Counted from the stretch's first letter, positions 48,917 through 61,062 are shown. The stretch is DNA of 64,000 bases from Rhipidocladum racemiflorum (GCA_036346355.1 CM070569.1:87116753-87180752), one strand, 5' to 3'. The notes: generated by a model not told the origin, from the letters alone. A program made the numbers and translations.

Positions 48917-51900
48917 TTAGAACATGCGTCGCCGATTTGGAACAATCTCAGGGCTGTTGTTCCTCATCATGGCAACGAACTCCTGGTAGTTAATTCTTCC
49001 ATCCTGAACAATAAATATAAAGGTAGTATTAGCACTAAGATAAATTAGCCATTGTTTGAACCCAAGTTCTAACTTTAAGAGTGTACAATAGGATTAGCAA
49101 TCTTTTATCCTTGCAGATTGGTCAAGCAAAGGTTAATACAGATCATACAAGTTGCTAATTCAACCCATTCACCTATTTAATCTTGTTAAATTTATCCAAC
49201 ATCAATTCATTTCAATGTGTATGCATCCATGATATAAAAGAGATGAGGAAATCTTGAAAGAATTCTACATGCTTTGCCACACAAACACACACATCTCAAA
49301 CCTTTCATCGCAAAAAAAGTGGTTTTGGGCAGAATGTTTGTAAGATATACTTACATGATCTGTATCTACTTCAGCGATGATTTCTTTAATTGTTTTATCA
49401 TCCCCCATATCATACTTCTTCAGAGCTTCTTCCAACTCATCTACTGTTATGTACCTGCACACAAAGGTTGAGCAATGAGAAAATCAATGTAAACAGTCAA
49501 AGTAAGTCATGCCAAGTTGAAAGTTAAGTTACCCGCTGTGGTCCTTATCAAAATATCCAAATGCTTTAAGTATGTGGTCTTCCTTCTCCAATCTATTCAT
49601 GTGCATTGTCGCTGATATGAACTCAGCATAATCAATGGTCCCATTTCCATCAACATCAGCCTGTTTGGGAATGATAGAAAAAGAATAAGGAGACAAAATG
49701 GCTCGTGCTAGAACTACCTGAACAGTTGCATCACTTTTACATGGTACAGTCAAATCATTCCTGCCCACATTTGTTTTCAAATGAATACACTGTGCTGATC
49801 TTGTGGTCTACATTCATAAAATATCATAAAGGAAGCTACGCGAAGTTGAATGCGTTTTTTTTAAGTAAGATAGTTGCTTTGAAATTGCCAAGCTGAAGAA
49901 GTGGTTTGGGATAGACATATGGAAAATTATATTCTATGAAAAATGTGTTGTTTATAAAAAAAAAATCAAAAGTATGAGCCAATCGAGTACAAACATACCG
50001 CCTCCATCAACTGTTTAATTTCTGATTCAGAAATTTTGGTAAACCAGATCTTAGCTCTTCAAGGGTAATTGTCCCATTGTTATCGGCATCCAAGGATCTG
50101 AACATTTCTTTCAAGCCTGTAATCTCTTCCTCTGACAAGTTCTCTGCGACGACCTGGTCATAATGGAAGAAAAGCTTAGAGTTGACTGCTAATGAAACCC
50201 AAGTGCTTAACAGGGTACGTAAATACTCCAAAGCATTCAATCACCTTCAATGCAACTTTCTTAAGCTTGTTCATCGCCCTGAACTGCTTCATTCTACTGA
50301 TAACTGTAATGTCAAGTGGCTTATCTGGGGCTTCTCCATCTTCTCTAATCCATGGGTGATCTGTATGCTTAAAGCATTAGATCAAGAAACTATATTGGCA
50401 AACAGTAAAGAAATGAATATTCATCTCATACAGAATGCTTTAAATACTTTGTATAAGAAAAGTACAAAAAAATAGAAGATCTAGGAGGATTAAATACTCT
50501 CAATTTGCTACTAACCTACTACACAAGTGCACATTTATCTGCAAATAAGAATGCCATCTCATGAAATATGAGTATGCAATTAGACAAAGACAGAAAAAGC
50601 AGTAGCGGACTTACTCAATATTTCACCAGCAGTCAGGCGCTCTTTTGGGTCTTGCCACAGCATCTTCTTAACCAAATCTTTTGCACCATTAGATATTGAA
50701 GGCCAAGGGTCAGATGAGAAATCAATGTGACCGCGCAAGACAGCCTCGAATATGCCATCCTCATTCTCTGGAAATATGAAGGGATGTATAGAGAAATAGA
50801 ACAATCATGTTAGGGCGATAGAAAAGCAAAAAATATGACTAAAATCGTCAAATGAGAATTAGCAATCGGCACCTGCCCAAAAAGGAGGAACACCAGATAG
50901 AAGGATGTAAAGAATAACCCCAGCACTCCATATGTCAGCCTCTGCTCCATAGTGCCGTTTCAGTACCTCAGGAGCAACATAATACGCACTTCCCACAAGA
51001 TCCTTAAACTGCTCCCCTGCAAAAAGTGTAGTAGGGCTTCATTCAGTTTTAGCATACCATGAATATAAAGAAAATAATGGCGAACTTCATGTCCTTTAAC
51101 CCTGTTGGAGATAACTCAAATATCTCTAACTACCATATCTGTTGATTTTATCCCTAGTTTGTCAGAAGTTATATCTTCTACAACTCGGACTCTTTGGCTA
51201 TATAAGCCAGTCCCTTGTACATGTAATCTTGGAACCGAAATAGTGCCATTGTCTCCCGTGGTTTTTCCCACAAGGGTTTCCACGTAAAAATCTTGTGTTC
51301 CCTTTATGCGTGTGCGTGTGCCCTAACCTAACAAGTGGTATTAGAGCATAGGGTTCTAAATCGATCCACTGCCTCCGGCGGAGGAGACTCTCGAGGGCGG
51401 CCATCGCACGGCAACTGCAGCCACCTGCCGATGTCATCTTCTTCGGCGTCACCATCCTCCATGCTAGCCACCGGCCTCCGCGCGCTCCTTCTAGCCAATC
51501 ACCTTCCGTGCCGCCCGCCTCGGCGCCCACCTTGGCCGCCTGCCTTGGCGGCCAGGCAGGCGGCCACCACGGCCGGCCACGGTCCCGACAACTCTCTAGA
51601 CCGCCTCGGCCACGGTGTCCTCTGCGATGTTGCACACACCCTCCGCGCCAACCACAGCCGCCACACGGTCGCCCACTCCGTGGCCGCCCGCGCTACCACT
51701 GTGGCGGCCCGTCGCTTCACCGACTTCCGGGCCCGCACCGGCTGCTCCCGTGCCTTATTGGCTACCCGCCATGGCCACCGCTCCACCATCGATCTTCAAC
51801 GCGGGCCTCCCACCAGCCCGACGCTCCTTCGACCGCGTTGCTCTCCACCTCGCGACAACCCATCATCGTCAATCTCTACCTGATTGCCGCACGGACTGTC

Positions 51901-54900
51901 TCCCGCGTCATCTCCGGCCCGCCATCTGCCGAGACAACCCCGGCAGCCGAGCGCCTCCTGCCGGCCATGGCCCCACGTTAGCCAAGTAAGACGCTGGCAC
52001 TGCTTCGTCTGCTGTTCCCAAGGCCTCGACTCTAGGCTCGGCCGCCTCCGGGCCGAGCCTCGACCACTCCGTTGGCTACTATCGTGAGCGCCCCCATCAA
52101 GCTGATCTGACCAAAGATGTTCCACCTCAAGGCCTTTGGAGCTCATCATGCTCGCCTGCCGCTCCGACATTGACACGCGCATCCACGTCCGTGGCGATGG
52201 GAAGACATCCCAGATCTACACCAAATGGCCAAGGTGTTCGTCTGGTTCTATTTCTAGCTGCTGCTTTACTTCTAAGTCCAAGGCTCCTTTTCAATTGGGT
52301 GGAACAACAAGGTTGCTTCCTTTGGCTTTCATTTGCCACGCACAGGCTTGTTATTCATATTATTTTGTGCTTATTATTGGCGACATTCATTATGATCTAT
52401 CATTGGCAGATTCTTGGCAATTTATTCGATGTTTCGTCATCAATTTATCATTGGAGGTTTATTCGATGTTTCCTCATCGGCTTTGACGTTACATCGTCTA
52501 TTTGAAGAAGAAAAAAAGTTGGTTGAGGAGACAACTTAATTTGGTGTTTCATCACCATTACTTTGGTGTTTCATCACCTTTAATTAATGTGGTGTTTATT
52601 CACCGTTTAGATACGTTGACTATTATGGAGGTTTTGGCAACGTTAATTTGGAATTTGAGGACACCTTGATGGTAACTATTTTATTCGTGAAGGTTTTGCT
52701 CCAATTCAGTTTGAGATGAAGTATTAAAGTGCAAGGAGTTTTGCTTTTGAGTGGATACTACAACGTTGTCTTGTTGTCTTAGCTCAATATGAGGGGTCTA
52801 CTGCAATTTACTCCATTGACTGCACGACAGTTCTTTTCATCTTGACAATTATGCAGGAGCAGTTTCAACCATATAATGGAATTTCAGTAGGCAGTTTTTC
52901 GTACGTGGTGACTACACGTGCAATTTGCTCTTTCAATGAGCGTTTTTTGCCGAATTTATTGTTCCAGATGGAGCATGTCAATTTCATGAGATGAGTTCTT
53001 CGCTATTTATCAAGTACCACAGGTGATGTCTTGGCTTATGCCATTTGATGATTAGGCATTTATTCAGGAGGTCAGTTGCATAGACTCGGACTGTACTGGG
53101 GATATGAATTGAAAACCCAGATTATTCGTCTGCTTTGTTATAGCTGTGTTGGTTTGAATGTTACAGTCATTCTCTTGACCTTCTGGTGGTTTGCTCAAAT
53201 TTTGCTTCACAATGAGTGTTTGGATTGACTGTTCCAGTCTTTTATATTCGCACTGTCCTTTAGACTTTTAGTGCTTAATTACCCTTTGGAGTTTCTTGGA
53301 GACAATTTCATTATGGATTTTGAGTTAAGGGGAGGTTTGTTAGAGATAACTCAAATATCTTTAACTACCATATCTGTTGATTGTGTTAGAGATAGAGTCC
53401 TGTTATTCTAGTATCTATATTAGAGATAGAGTCCTGTTATTCCTTTCCCTCATGTACTCTATATATTGTGGCTATTGGCCCTCATATTGAATACAAGCCC
53501 TATTCATAACATGGTATCAGAGCTAGGGTTTTAATCTAATCTGCTGCCCTGGGAGGAGGGACTCCCAGGGCGGCACCGGCACGGCCAAATCGGTTCCAAT
53601 CTACTGACGATCTTCGGCCGCCGCCGCCGCCGCAACCGACCTTCGGTGACGGCTCCTGCCGTCGACACAAGTCCGCGTCGGCCACCTGCGCCAACCGGCC
53701 GGTCTCCTGCAGCGCACCAGCCGCGCCGTCGCCGCCACCGACCCTTCGGTTTCCGATCTGCATCACCGTCGCGTCGCCGCCATCTACCGTGGCGCTCTCC
53801 GGCTCGCCTTCCGTGCCCGTTGGCCACCAACCTTCCGCCGGCTTCACCGACTCCGACGTCTTCCACACCCCCGGCTGCCTCCGCGACATCCGCGTGACGT
53901 CCTAGCGGCATCTTTGATTGCGCCGCCGCTAACGCTCCGGCCAGCCGGCCGACCCTCGAGCTGAGCGACCTCACGATCTGCCGGCGACTTCGACGACTCT
54001 AGCCAGCACCGCCTCCGGCTCCCTGAGTTGCCTGAAGTCTGGCTGCCCGCATTGAGCTTTCTTGATCGGACGTAAGGTTCCCCTCGGACTCAAGTATTGA
54101 CGTGAAGAAAAGTTCATAGGAAGACACGTGAAGATTCGAGCCCATAGGCTTCCTGAGTTGGATTGTTCTAGTTTAATTCCAGATTTAAGTCTGATCAGCT
54201 ATAGCTCCTGGTCTTCTACATGGTTGGCTTGGCTCCAGTTCGGTCGGCTTGGCTTCGGTTCTTTTCAGCTAGGCTCGGTAACATGGCTCTGCTGTCTTGG
54301 CTCTTTCATTGGTTTGATGGGTTTCAGGCTACTGCTTTTTAGTGCTGCGGCTAGTAATTCCTAATATTTTCTTTAGTCTTCCGTTGCGTCCATCCAAGTC
54401 TTTAGCATCTTGATTCTGTCGTCGCTCTGCTCTTTTATCGACTTGGCTCATTCCCTTAACTCCGATTACCTCGGCACGACTTCGTCGGCTTTGTTTTGTC
54501 GGTTTCATCTCATTATGATAGCCGATTTCAGCTCGGCTTCGTTTTGTCGGCCTCGTCGACTCGTACCGTCGGCTCTTCTTCGTCGACTCGGCTCTACCTT
54601 CGACTTCTGTTCGTCGATTTGGCTTCTTCGTCGATTTTTTTCCATCGACTCGGTTCTTCGTTGGCTGTTCTTCGTCAGCTCGATTTTTCAAGAGTTACAT
54701 GCTACGACGGCTACTTCAGGATTATGACTTTGGATTTTCCCTATTTTAGTTCATCCCTTTCAAATGCAATGCTATTGCATACGCCTTGCATTTGTGGGGG
54801 GCTGTTAGAGATAGAGTCCTGTTATTCTAGTATCTATATTAGAGATAGAGTCCTGTTATTCATTTCCCTCATGTACTCTATATATTGTGGCTATTGGCCC

Positions 54901-57900
54901 TCATATTGAATACAAGCCCTATTCATAACAGATTGTATCCCCAATTTGTTAGGAGTTATATCTTCAACAACTCGGACTCTTTGGCTATATAAGTTAGTCC
55001 CCTGTATATGTAATCCTGGAACCGAAATAGTGCATTGTCCCCCGTGGTTTTTTCCCAGAAGGGTTTCCACGTAAAAATCTTGTGTTCCCTTTGTGCGTGT
55101 GCGTGTGCCCTAACCTAACAAACCCAAACAGCAAAACACCATCATCGCCACAACAACAAAATTCTCCTCCTCCACCACCAACAGTATGCTGATGAAGAAT
55201 CCCTGTTTTACACAATAATTTTAGGTGACATTTCTGGTATTAGTGGATACATTTTTTTTGCAGGTTTTATATGCTATGATGCTTCCTTCACTTAAAAACA
55301 AAGATGGAAACAACGAGTGCCTAAAGTTTAAATAATGAAAATTGTTGGAGATAAAGTACGAGCCATGTGTGACTCGGAGTCATATTAGGATAGGATTCGT
55401 AGTTGATAAATTAGAGATAGAGTTTGGGTGTAATATGGTTGAGATTGACCCGATAAATAAAGGGCGTGGGGATCCTATGGGACACACACGATTATTCCGC
55501 AAAATTTCTACATCGTATCAGAGCCAATCCATCCCAAACCCTAACCCAAGGTAAACCCTCATCTTAGCCAAGCGGATCTCGTCGTTGTCTTCAGTTGATC
55601 TGCCGCCGTCCCATCGCACTTGGTCCATCGCGGCCACGTCGCAAGGGAGCAGGCCACAGCCGGACGAGTTGTGTAGGGGCACTGCCCCCATTCAGGGCAG
55701 CCGGGCCGCCGACACAACCCTCGGTGCCCAAATTCGGAAGAAGAGTATGGCCGACCGAGCGGAGGAAAAGAAGAGAGGAAAAAAAGGGAAAAGATTGGGT
55801 CAGCTTCAGTTGAGAGAAAAGGAGGAACAAAGAAAAAAAGGAAGAGAAAAAGAAAGGGGAAAAAGGGGGGAAAAGAGAAAAAACAAAGAGATTTGTTGCT
55901 TGGGTTTGGATCGTGATTGTGTGGTTGTGGCGGGCTGTCTTGTTTTGCTATTGCTTGCTTGGAGAGGGGGGAGAGCAGAACGTGAGTTTTTTTGGGTTGG
56001 TCGTTGTTTGATGTGAGGCTACGTGTGCTCTGCAGGGGGAGAAAGACTGGGAAGTGTTTTTGGGTTGCTTAGCTTGCTATGGAGGTGAGGTGATGGTTGA
56101 GGGGGCTTTGGTCTTAGAAGTTTTAGGGCAAGGTAGAGAGGCCCTGGAATAGGGGGAGAAGATTGTTCAGGATTTGGCTTTGGTGCAGTTGGTAGCAGGA
56201 GAGGTGCTGGGTGGCAAGCCCAGAGGTGATGTTGGGTGTGTGCTGATGATGGAATTGGTAGCGGGAGTAGGAGCTGATGGCAGCTCTGATGGAGGCTATG
56301 GCTATGGTTTTGGTGTCGATGGTATCAAGGTGTTGGTGTTGGTGGAGAGGTTCGGAGACCGGTTAGGTAGAAGGTGAAGGTCAAGGTGGTTGGGGTTATG
56401 TTAGGAGAGAGGTGGTGGAAGCCGAGATGGTCAGGAGCATGTTGGGAGAGATGTTGGAGGCCAGGGTGGCTAGGGGCTAGAGGTAGAGACAGGGAGACCA
56501 ATGTTTAGCCAAGATGGTCGAGGCATGTTGGGAGAGGTGGTGGAGGCCACGGTTGACAGGGCTATAGGAGGAGACGATGAAGACCAAGGCTTGAAGCGAG
56601 TGGGTAGAAGTGGAGAAGACCAAGACTGCATGTGTGACAAAGAAGGCGAATGACTTGATGTTGGTTGATGTGTGGTTGAGGTGATGATCGTGGTGATTAC
56701 TATGGTCAATGGTGTTGCAGGTGAAGGCACTTGGAGGTTGCGTCCGTATGACGATGTTGGTCTTAGAGTTGGTGGTATGAACAGCAAGAATGACGGTTGT
56801 AGAAGTTGAGAATGGCAAGGATGTCGGTTTTGGAGGTGGTGTTGAGCATCGGAGGTAGCTTTGGACGTCATAGGTGGACAGCATGGTGGTGGTATTCCTC
56901 ATCGTGTTGGCGGTTCGGTAAAAGTAGCTGTCCTAAGGGAAAGTGTTGCATTATATAACAAGATGGCCATGGTTATATCTTATGCCCATCTCGAGGGGGA
57001 GTGTTGTTAGTGTCGGGATCCACCTAACTCCATAGTACTTTGGGCAAGCTCTGGGTTTCTGCACAAGGTGATACTGAGGTGGCCTTGTAGATTTTTGTAG
57101 AAATTTCGAAGAATAATCATGTGTCCCGTGGGATACTGAATCCTATCCTAATATGACTCCAAGTCGCACATGACATGAACTCTATCTTCAACACGAGAAG
57201 TGCTTCTATGCTCTTCCTTTTAAAAGTTGCACAACTATTAAAACATGAATGAAAGGTAGATGGTGATTACTTACCCCTTTGTTTGCTTCAAGATTTGTGT
57301 AACTTGTACTTAAAAAAAAGCATAGAAGCACTGCTCACTATAATATCTGGAACATCAAAGAATGACGTAAGCATAATGCCAATTGCTGTCTTGCATCTAC
57401 TGATCTACATCTAATTTTAGCAATGCTTAACTTCAAACCTGTCAAACCCAGCAAATCGCGCCAAGTCAAACCAAAATCCAAATCAAGTCAAACACCGAAA
57501 CAAGCTCTCACAGCTCAGGAAGTCAAATGAAGCACTCACCATGCTTGAGGAAGACGGAGAGGCCGAAGTCAGTGGCCTTGAGCGGTGAGTCCTCCCTTTT
57601 ATTCAGAAACAGAAAGTTCTCGGGCTTGAGATCCCGGTGGAAAACACCCATGGAGTGGCAGCTGTGAACGACGGAGACGATCTCGCGGCAGAGCGCGGCG
57701 GCGGCGCGCTCGGAGTAGTGCCCCCGCTCGATGATGCGGTCGAAGAGCTCCCCGCCCTCGCAGAGCTCCATGACGAGGTTGACCGAGTGGCGGTCCTCGT
57801 AGGCGCCGCGGAGCTCGACGATGTTGCGGTGCCCCGTGAGGTGGTACATGATCTGCACCTCCCGGCGCACGTCCTCGATGTCGTCGCGGTGGACGAGCTT

Positions 57901-58167
57901 CCGCGTGGCGATGGACTTGCAGGCGAAGCGCTGCCCCGTGGCCTTGTGGGTGACGAGGTAGGTGACCCCGAACTGCCCCCGGCCGAGCTCGCGGCCGAAG
58001 GCGTAGGTCGCGCGCACGTCCTCCATCGGCCGGCCCAGCACGCGCCCCATCGCCACTGCGCCCGCGTCCGGCGCCGGCTGGGGTTTGGGTTGGGGCGCGG
58101 ATGGGGGCGGGGGCTGGTCCGGCTGGTCGGGTGCGGGGCGGTGGTGGCGCGAGGCGCGGTTGCCCAT
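48917..58167 (-). CDS. CPK: Calcium-dependent protein kinase (CDPK), eight exons, frameshifted in exon 5
   Basis: Exons (minus): 58167-57540, 51016-50873, 50767-50615, 50360-50245, 50153-49999, 49660-49533, 49454-49355, 49003-48917, all GT/AG. The start gives MGNRASRHH, a Gly2 N-myristoylation signal. The kinase domain has the Gly-loop GRGQFGVTY, lysine in FACKSI, HRDLKPEN, DFG and an APE-type activation segment. The junction (DITVISRMKQFRAMNKLKKVALK) and EF-hand 1 (LDADNNGTITLEEL) follow. Exon 5 is 155 bp, 13 short of the 168 bp usual for this exon. From there the frame shifts and stops at 50007, giving about 395 aa. EF-hands 2-4 (DVDGNGTIDYAEF, FDKDHSGYITVDEL, DTDHDGRINYQEF) lie downstream in another frame, ending PNRRRMF. 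Intact length would be about 507 aa. Intron 1 (51017-57539) is filled by LTR elements. It could be a pseudogene, a truncated allele or an assembly error. Confidence 0.9.
51103..55120 (+). mobile_element. Nonautonomous copia-type LTR element (outer)
   Basis: The 5' LTR is 51103-51333 (starts tgttggagataactc, ends cctaaccta-aca). A PBS-like tggtattagagc follows at 51336, complementary to the initiator Met-tRNA 3' end as in copia. The polypurine run aaggggagg ends at 53335. The 3' LTR starts at 53338, is interrupted at 53384-54930 by a second element, and resumes at 54936-55120. The exact 5-bp duplication aaccc is at 51098-51102 and 55121-55125. The internal region (51334-53337) has no gag or pol; frames of 116-182 codons in 51335-52505 are GC-rich and unrecognised. 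It needs enzymes from elsewhere. Confidence 0.88.
53384..54930 (+). mobile_element. Nested short LTR element (inner) with 128-bp LTRs
   Basis: LTRs are 53384-53511 and 54803-54930, both 128 bp, differing at one base (ttcctttccc versus ttcatttccc). A PBS-like tggtatcagagc starts at 53512, a polypurine run tgtggggggc precedes the 3' LTR, and the duplication gattg is exact (53379-53383 and 54931-54935). Each LTR contains an internal duplication of tagagatagagtcctgttat. The internal 1291 bp has no gag or pol. The small size and LTRs resemble TRIM-like elements. Confidence 0.9.
55343..57193 (+). mobile_element. Third LTR element in CDPK intron 1, with an inverted 3' LTR fragment
   Basis: A 5' LTR-like segment, 55343-55512, starts tgttggagataaagt and ends tttctaca, followed by tcgtatcagagcc, a decayed PBS. 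A purine run ctcgagggggagtg (56989-57003) should precede the 3' LTR. Instead 57002-57095 is unrelated, and 57096-57193 is the inverted complement of LTR text (the complement ends ...gaaatttctaca and contains ggagtcatattaggatagga, as the 5' LTR does) with an internal deletion. No target duplication was found. The interior is noncoding. Confidence 0.65.
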
Positions 58168-58420
58168 GGTGTTCTGGGTAGGTTTGACGAGGAGAGAGGT
58201 GACGGTGGCTTGGCGTTTGAAGCAGCAGCGCACAGCACTAGAGTGGAAGTTGCTGTGGCGAAGACCCACGGGGGAGACCGCGACCTGCGCTGAGAGCGCG
58301 TGGGGGATCGGGTGCGGAGGCGAGCGCAGTACGCCGGCGTGGGACACTGTGATTTCGGCAGGCGTGGCGTGTGTACTTGGTCGGTTTTTTTGGGAGGCTG
58401 GACGCCGAATCTTTACTTTT
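58168..58420 (-). promoter_or_regulatory. 5' leader and proximal promoter region of the CDPK
   Basis: GC-rich sequence upstream of the CDPK start (58167) continues to about 58400, as expected for a 5' UTR and promoter. A frame extends the CDPK N-terminus in phase upstream, but the ATG giving MGNRASRHH is chosen because Gly2 myristoylation is conserved in CDPKs. No clear TATA box. Confidence 0.45.
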
Positions 58421-58513
58421 TCTAGCCATCTGACATATTTCCTTTTTAAAAAATATGGCTACGTGCGAATGAATTTAGAAAAATAGTATTCATCTTGTCT
58501 TGATCATAAAGGC

Positions 58514-58568
<55 letters not shown>
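58514..58568. repeat. (TA)n microsatellite upstream of the CDPK
   Basis: About 26 ta units with one interruption (atacat), roughly 350 bases upstream of the CDPK start. Confidence 0.88.
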
Positions 58569-58569
<1 letters not shown>

Positions 58570-58572
<3 letters not shown>

Positions 58573-60569
58573 ATAGGCGATTGGCCTTGCGGCTGTACAG
58601 GCGACTGCGGCAAAAACTTGTGCCATGCTGTGGACAGGACGAGGTACGACGGCAATTGGGTCCGGTAGGATAGGGTACTGTGATATCCAAGACCCACTAA
58701 GGTAAAAGAGCATAGTAAGTGATTTCAAAAATTAAAAAAAAAATGGCGCAAAGAGGGACAAAGCGTCAAATACGTGGGGAGGCTGGCCGTGAACACGTGG
58801 GGGATAGGGTGCGGGCGCGATGGGGTCTTGGAGTGGGGGCAGTTTGTTTTACTTCCAATGATTACCGATGCTTGTCTTACCAAATTTTGGTAGCGTTGAT
58901 TAAATTTAGCAAGCATTTGGTTTGCTTTCAAATTTTAGTAAGATTCTCTTCTCCTTTGGTTTTCTAGCTAGTTTATTTTTTGCCAATCTTTAGTGAAAAC
59001 ATTGGTAACCAGTTTTGTAACTAAATTTTATCAATACCAAATTATGGTTCAGTGAAATAAATTTATCATCAAATCAAACAGAGGCATTTGGTGTGGTGGC
59101 ATCAACTTCCTTACGAATACAGAGATGAGTAGAAGTTTTGTTTGGTTGTTTCACAGTAATAAATACAAGAATTTTTTAGGAAAGCGTCCCTCGAAAAGAG
59201 AGAGGGGGTGTGAGAAAGAGAGAGAGACTCCCTTGAAATTATCAACATAAATTTATGTGTTTTGTTTTCTAAAACATGCAGGAAAGAGGAGATTTCTATA
59301 TGATCTTTAGAGCCATCCGTATGTTCGAGAGGGGCATATAGGAAAATTTCCCATGGGATTTGAATCCTACAAAAATTTCTTCATTTTTCCTTTATTCCAA
59401 ATGGGCCTTTACATCCTCTTTGAAACCCAGTAAACAGGAAACTCAGGGATAGGGAAAAAAAAACAGAAATTCAATGTTATGTATAGTGGAATCCTTATGG
59501 GAAACGAAAACATAAGATTTTCTCACCCAAGGTATTTGGATGCTTCACAGGAAAAATATAAGAATTTTGGATCTTGATGTTTGTTACTAAGAGAGAGAGA
59601 GGGGGGGGGGGGGGTGGAGAGAGAATGCATTGGAATTGTCAAAGAAATTTGTAACATGATTCCTCTAAAATGTGTAGGATTCTTTTCCTATGCTATGAAA
59701 TTTATTTGAAGCAATCCTATAATCTAAAACCCTTCATACGATTTTTTTCCCCCTTAGATTGAATTTCTCGATTTTTTCCTCCAAAATTCCTTTGTTTCAG
59801 AAGCCACTTAAGCTCTCTAAGGTCTCGTGCCGATAGTTCGCTCTATCTCAGAAAATGGTTTCTCTAAAACATTGATGAAGATGAGTCGGTTTTTTCTTAT
59901 ACTAAGTACTAGGTTTTTAGCTTTTCAAGGTGAAACAAGAGTTCTCTTAAATAAAGCTTAAGGGGTTGTTTGGTTGCCTGTATATACAGAGATTTGCATC
60001 TACAGATGCAGAATCTTGCTTTTTCCTTATATTTGGTTGCCTGCATCTAGTTTTGAGCCTGACTCTCTGGATGCAAGATTCTTTGTGCAGCCTGGCTATG
60101 GAGATACGGAGAAAATAGACGTATCTTTGGATGCATATCATGGCAGTCTCGTGTTCTGCGCAAGGGGGCCACTGTCAGCCACAATAGCAAACCATGCATG
60201 TAGTGCCACATAGGTATGTAAGTTTCATTTTTCTTTTTTGTTTATATCTTTTGTTTAGCATCTCCGATTACCGAACCTATTTCAAAAATGGATTCCTGAC
60301 ATTTTTGCGAATAAAACTAGACCACACTTGCTATATAAATTTTAAAATATTTAAATTTTAAAATACCTGCCTACTAAACACTCAACTAAATACCGTCTCT
60401 GCATTTATGCATCCCATATCCCATCAGCCTGACTGAGTTGAACAGACCAAGCTCGTGAGAGAAGACAACCTAATACCTCCTAAGCCTTCCCCAATTTCTC
60501 ATCACAAGGTATGTTTTACAGGATGATACGGTCTCTAAGTTTGTGTTCCAAAGCGTCATATTGAAAGGA
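58570..60569. other. AT-rich intergenic DNA, no recognised gene
   Basis: A poly-G run lies at about 59599-59614. Frames of 64-82 codons show no domain. The text between 59962 and 60200 (ttgtttggttgcctg repeated with variations) may be a small element but its ends are unclear. Confidence 0.4.
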
Positions 60570-60793
60570 CTAGTTACATGCCCGTGCGTTGCTACGAAAA
60601 ACAAAATTGATAACGAAAAATAAAGATTAAAAAATAAAAAAAAATATTTCACAAAATCAAACATCTATCTTTAACGCTTTGTTTCTTGCGAAAGCTGGCT
60701 AATTAAAGCAACGCTTCGTTTCTTGCATAGGGCAATTAATGACGTGGGAAGAACGGATCACTGGCACCAAGTACTGCTTTAGAATAGTAGAGA
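60570..60793 (-). mobile_element. Short nonautonomous Helitron, copy 2
   Basis: On the minus strand it begins TCTCTACTA (from 60793) and ends gtagcaacgcacgggcatgt then CTAG (60573-60570). Flanking A (60569) and T (60794) fit Helitron insertion. Its 3' 170 bp matches copy 1 at 22875-23124 almost base for base; the 5' terminal part differs. 224 bp, noncoding. Confidence 0.8.
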
Positions 60794-60794
60794 T

Positions 60795-61062
60795 AAGCTT
60801 CTGCGAGACTTGTGGAAATCCACAAGAGACAACCAAGCATGCTCTGTTGGATTGTTCTTTTACTAAGAGTTTTTGGTTGGCTTTAAAAGATTTCATGGGC
60901 ATCAATACTCCTGATCTCCATCCAAATATCCAATGACTTGGGCTCATGACTTGCTTGATGGGAATTTATGTAAAGAGGATCTTGCGGCTGTTGTCATGTG
61001 TGCAATGTGGGCAGTGTTGCAATGCCAGGCGTCATGGCGAGATGGACCGCTCTCTTATCTAT
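60795..61062 (+). pseudogene. LINE-type zinc-binding (zf-RVT) domain remnant
   Basis: The plus strand here reads CETCGNPQETTKHALLDCSF, with CxxC...H.xxxC spacing of the zf-RVT domain found at the 3' end of plant LINE reverse transcriptases. Then FWLALKDFMGI, a stop near 60936, and in another frame WAHDLLDGNLC and AVVMCAMWAVLQ. The upstream boundary coincides with the Helitron end, and the downstream boundary with the Mutator-like element at 61073. It is a broken fragment. Confidence 0.7.

Larger units (their letters stand above)
51017..57539 (-). other. CDPK intron 1, 6.5 kb, expanded by three LTR elements
   Basis: Between the two exon borders (GT at 57539-57538 and AG at 51018-51017 in minus orientation) lie an LTR element at 51103-55120, a second one nested in its 3' LTR, and a third at 55343-57193. 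The unoccupied remainder, about 0.6 kb, has no recognisable feature. All three elements read on the plus strand, opposite to the gene. Confidence 0.8.

Noticed and set aside
51335..52505. Frames of 116-182 codons in the outer LTR element
   Set aside because: They overlap on both strands and in different frames; no gag or pol motif.
57603..58293. Long frames overlapping CDPK exon 1 on both strands
   Set aside because: They are shadows of the high-GC kinase exon; only the frame with kinase motifs is real.
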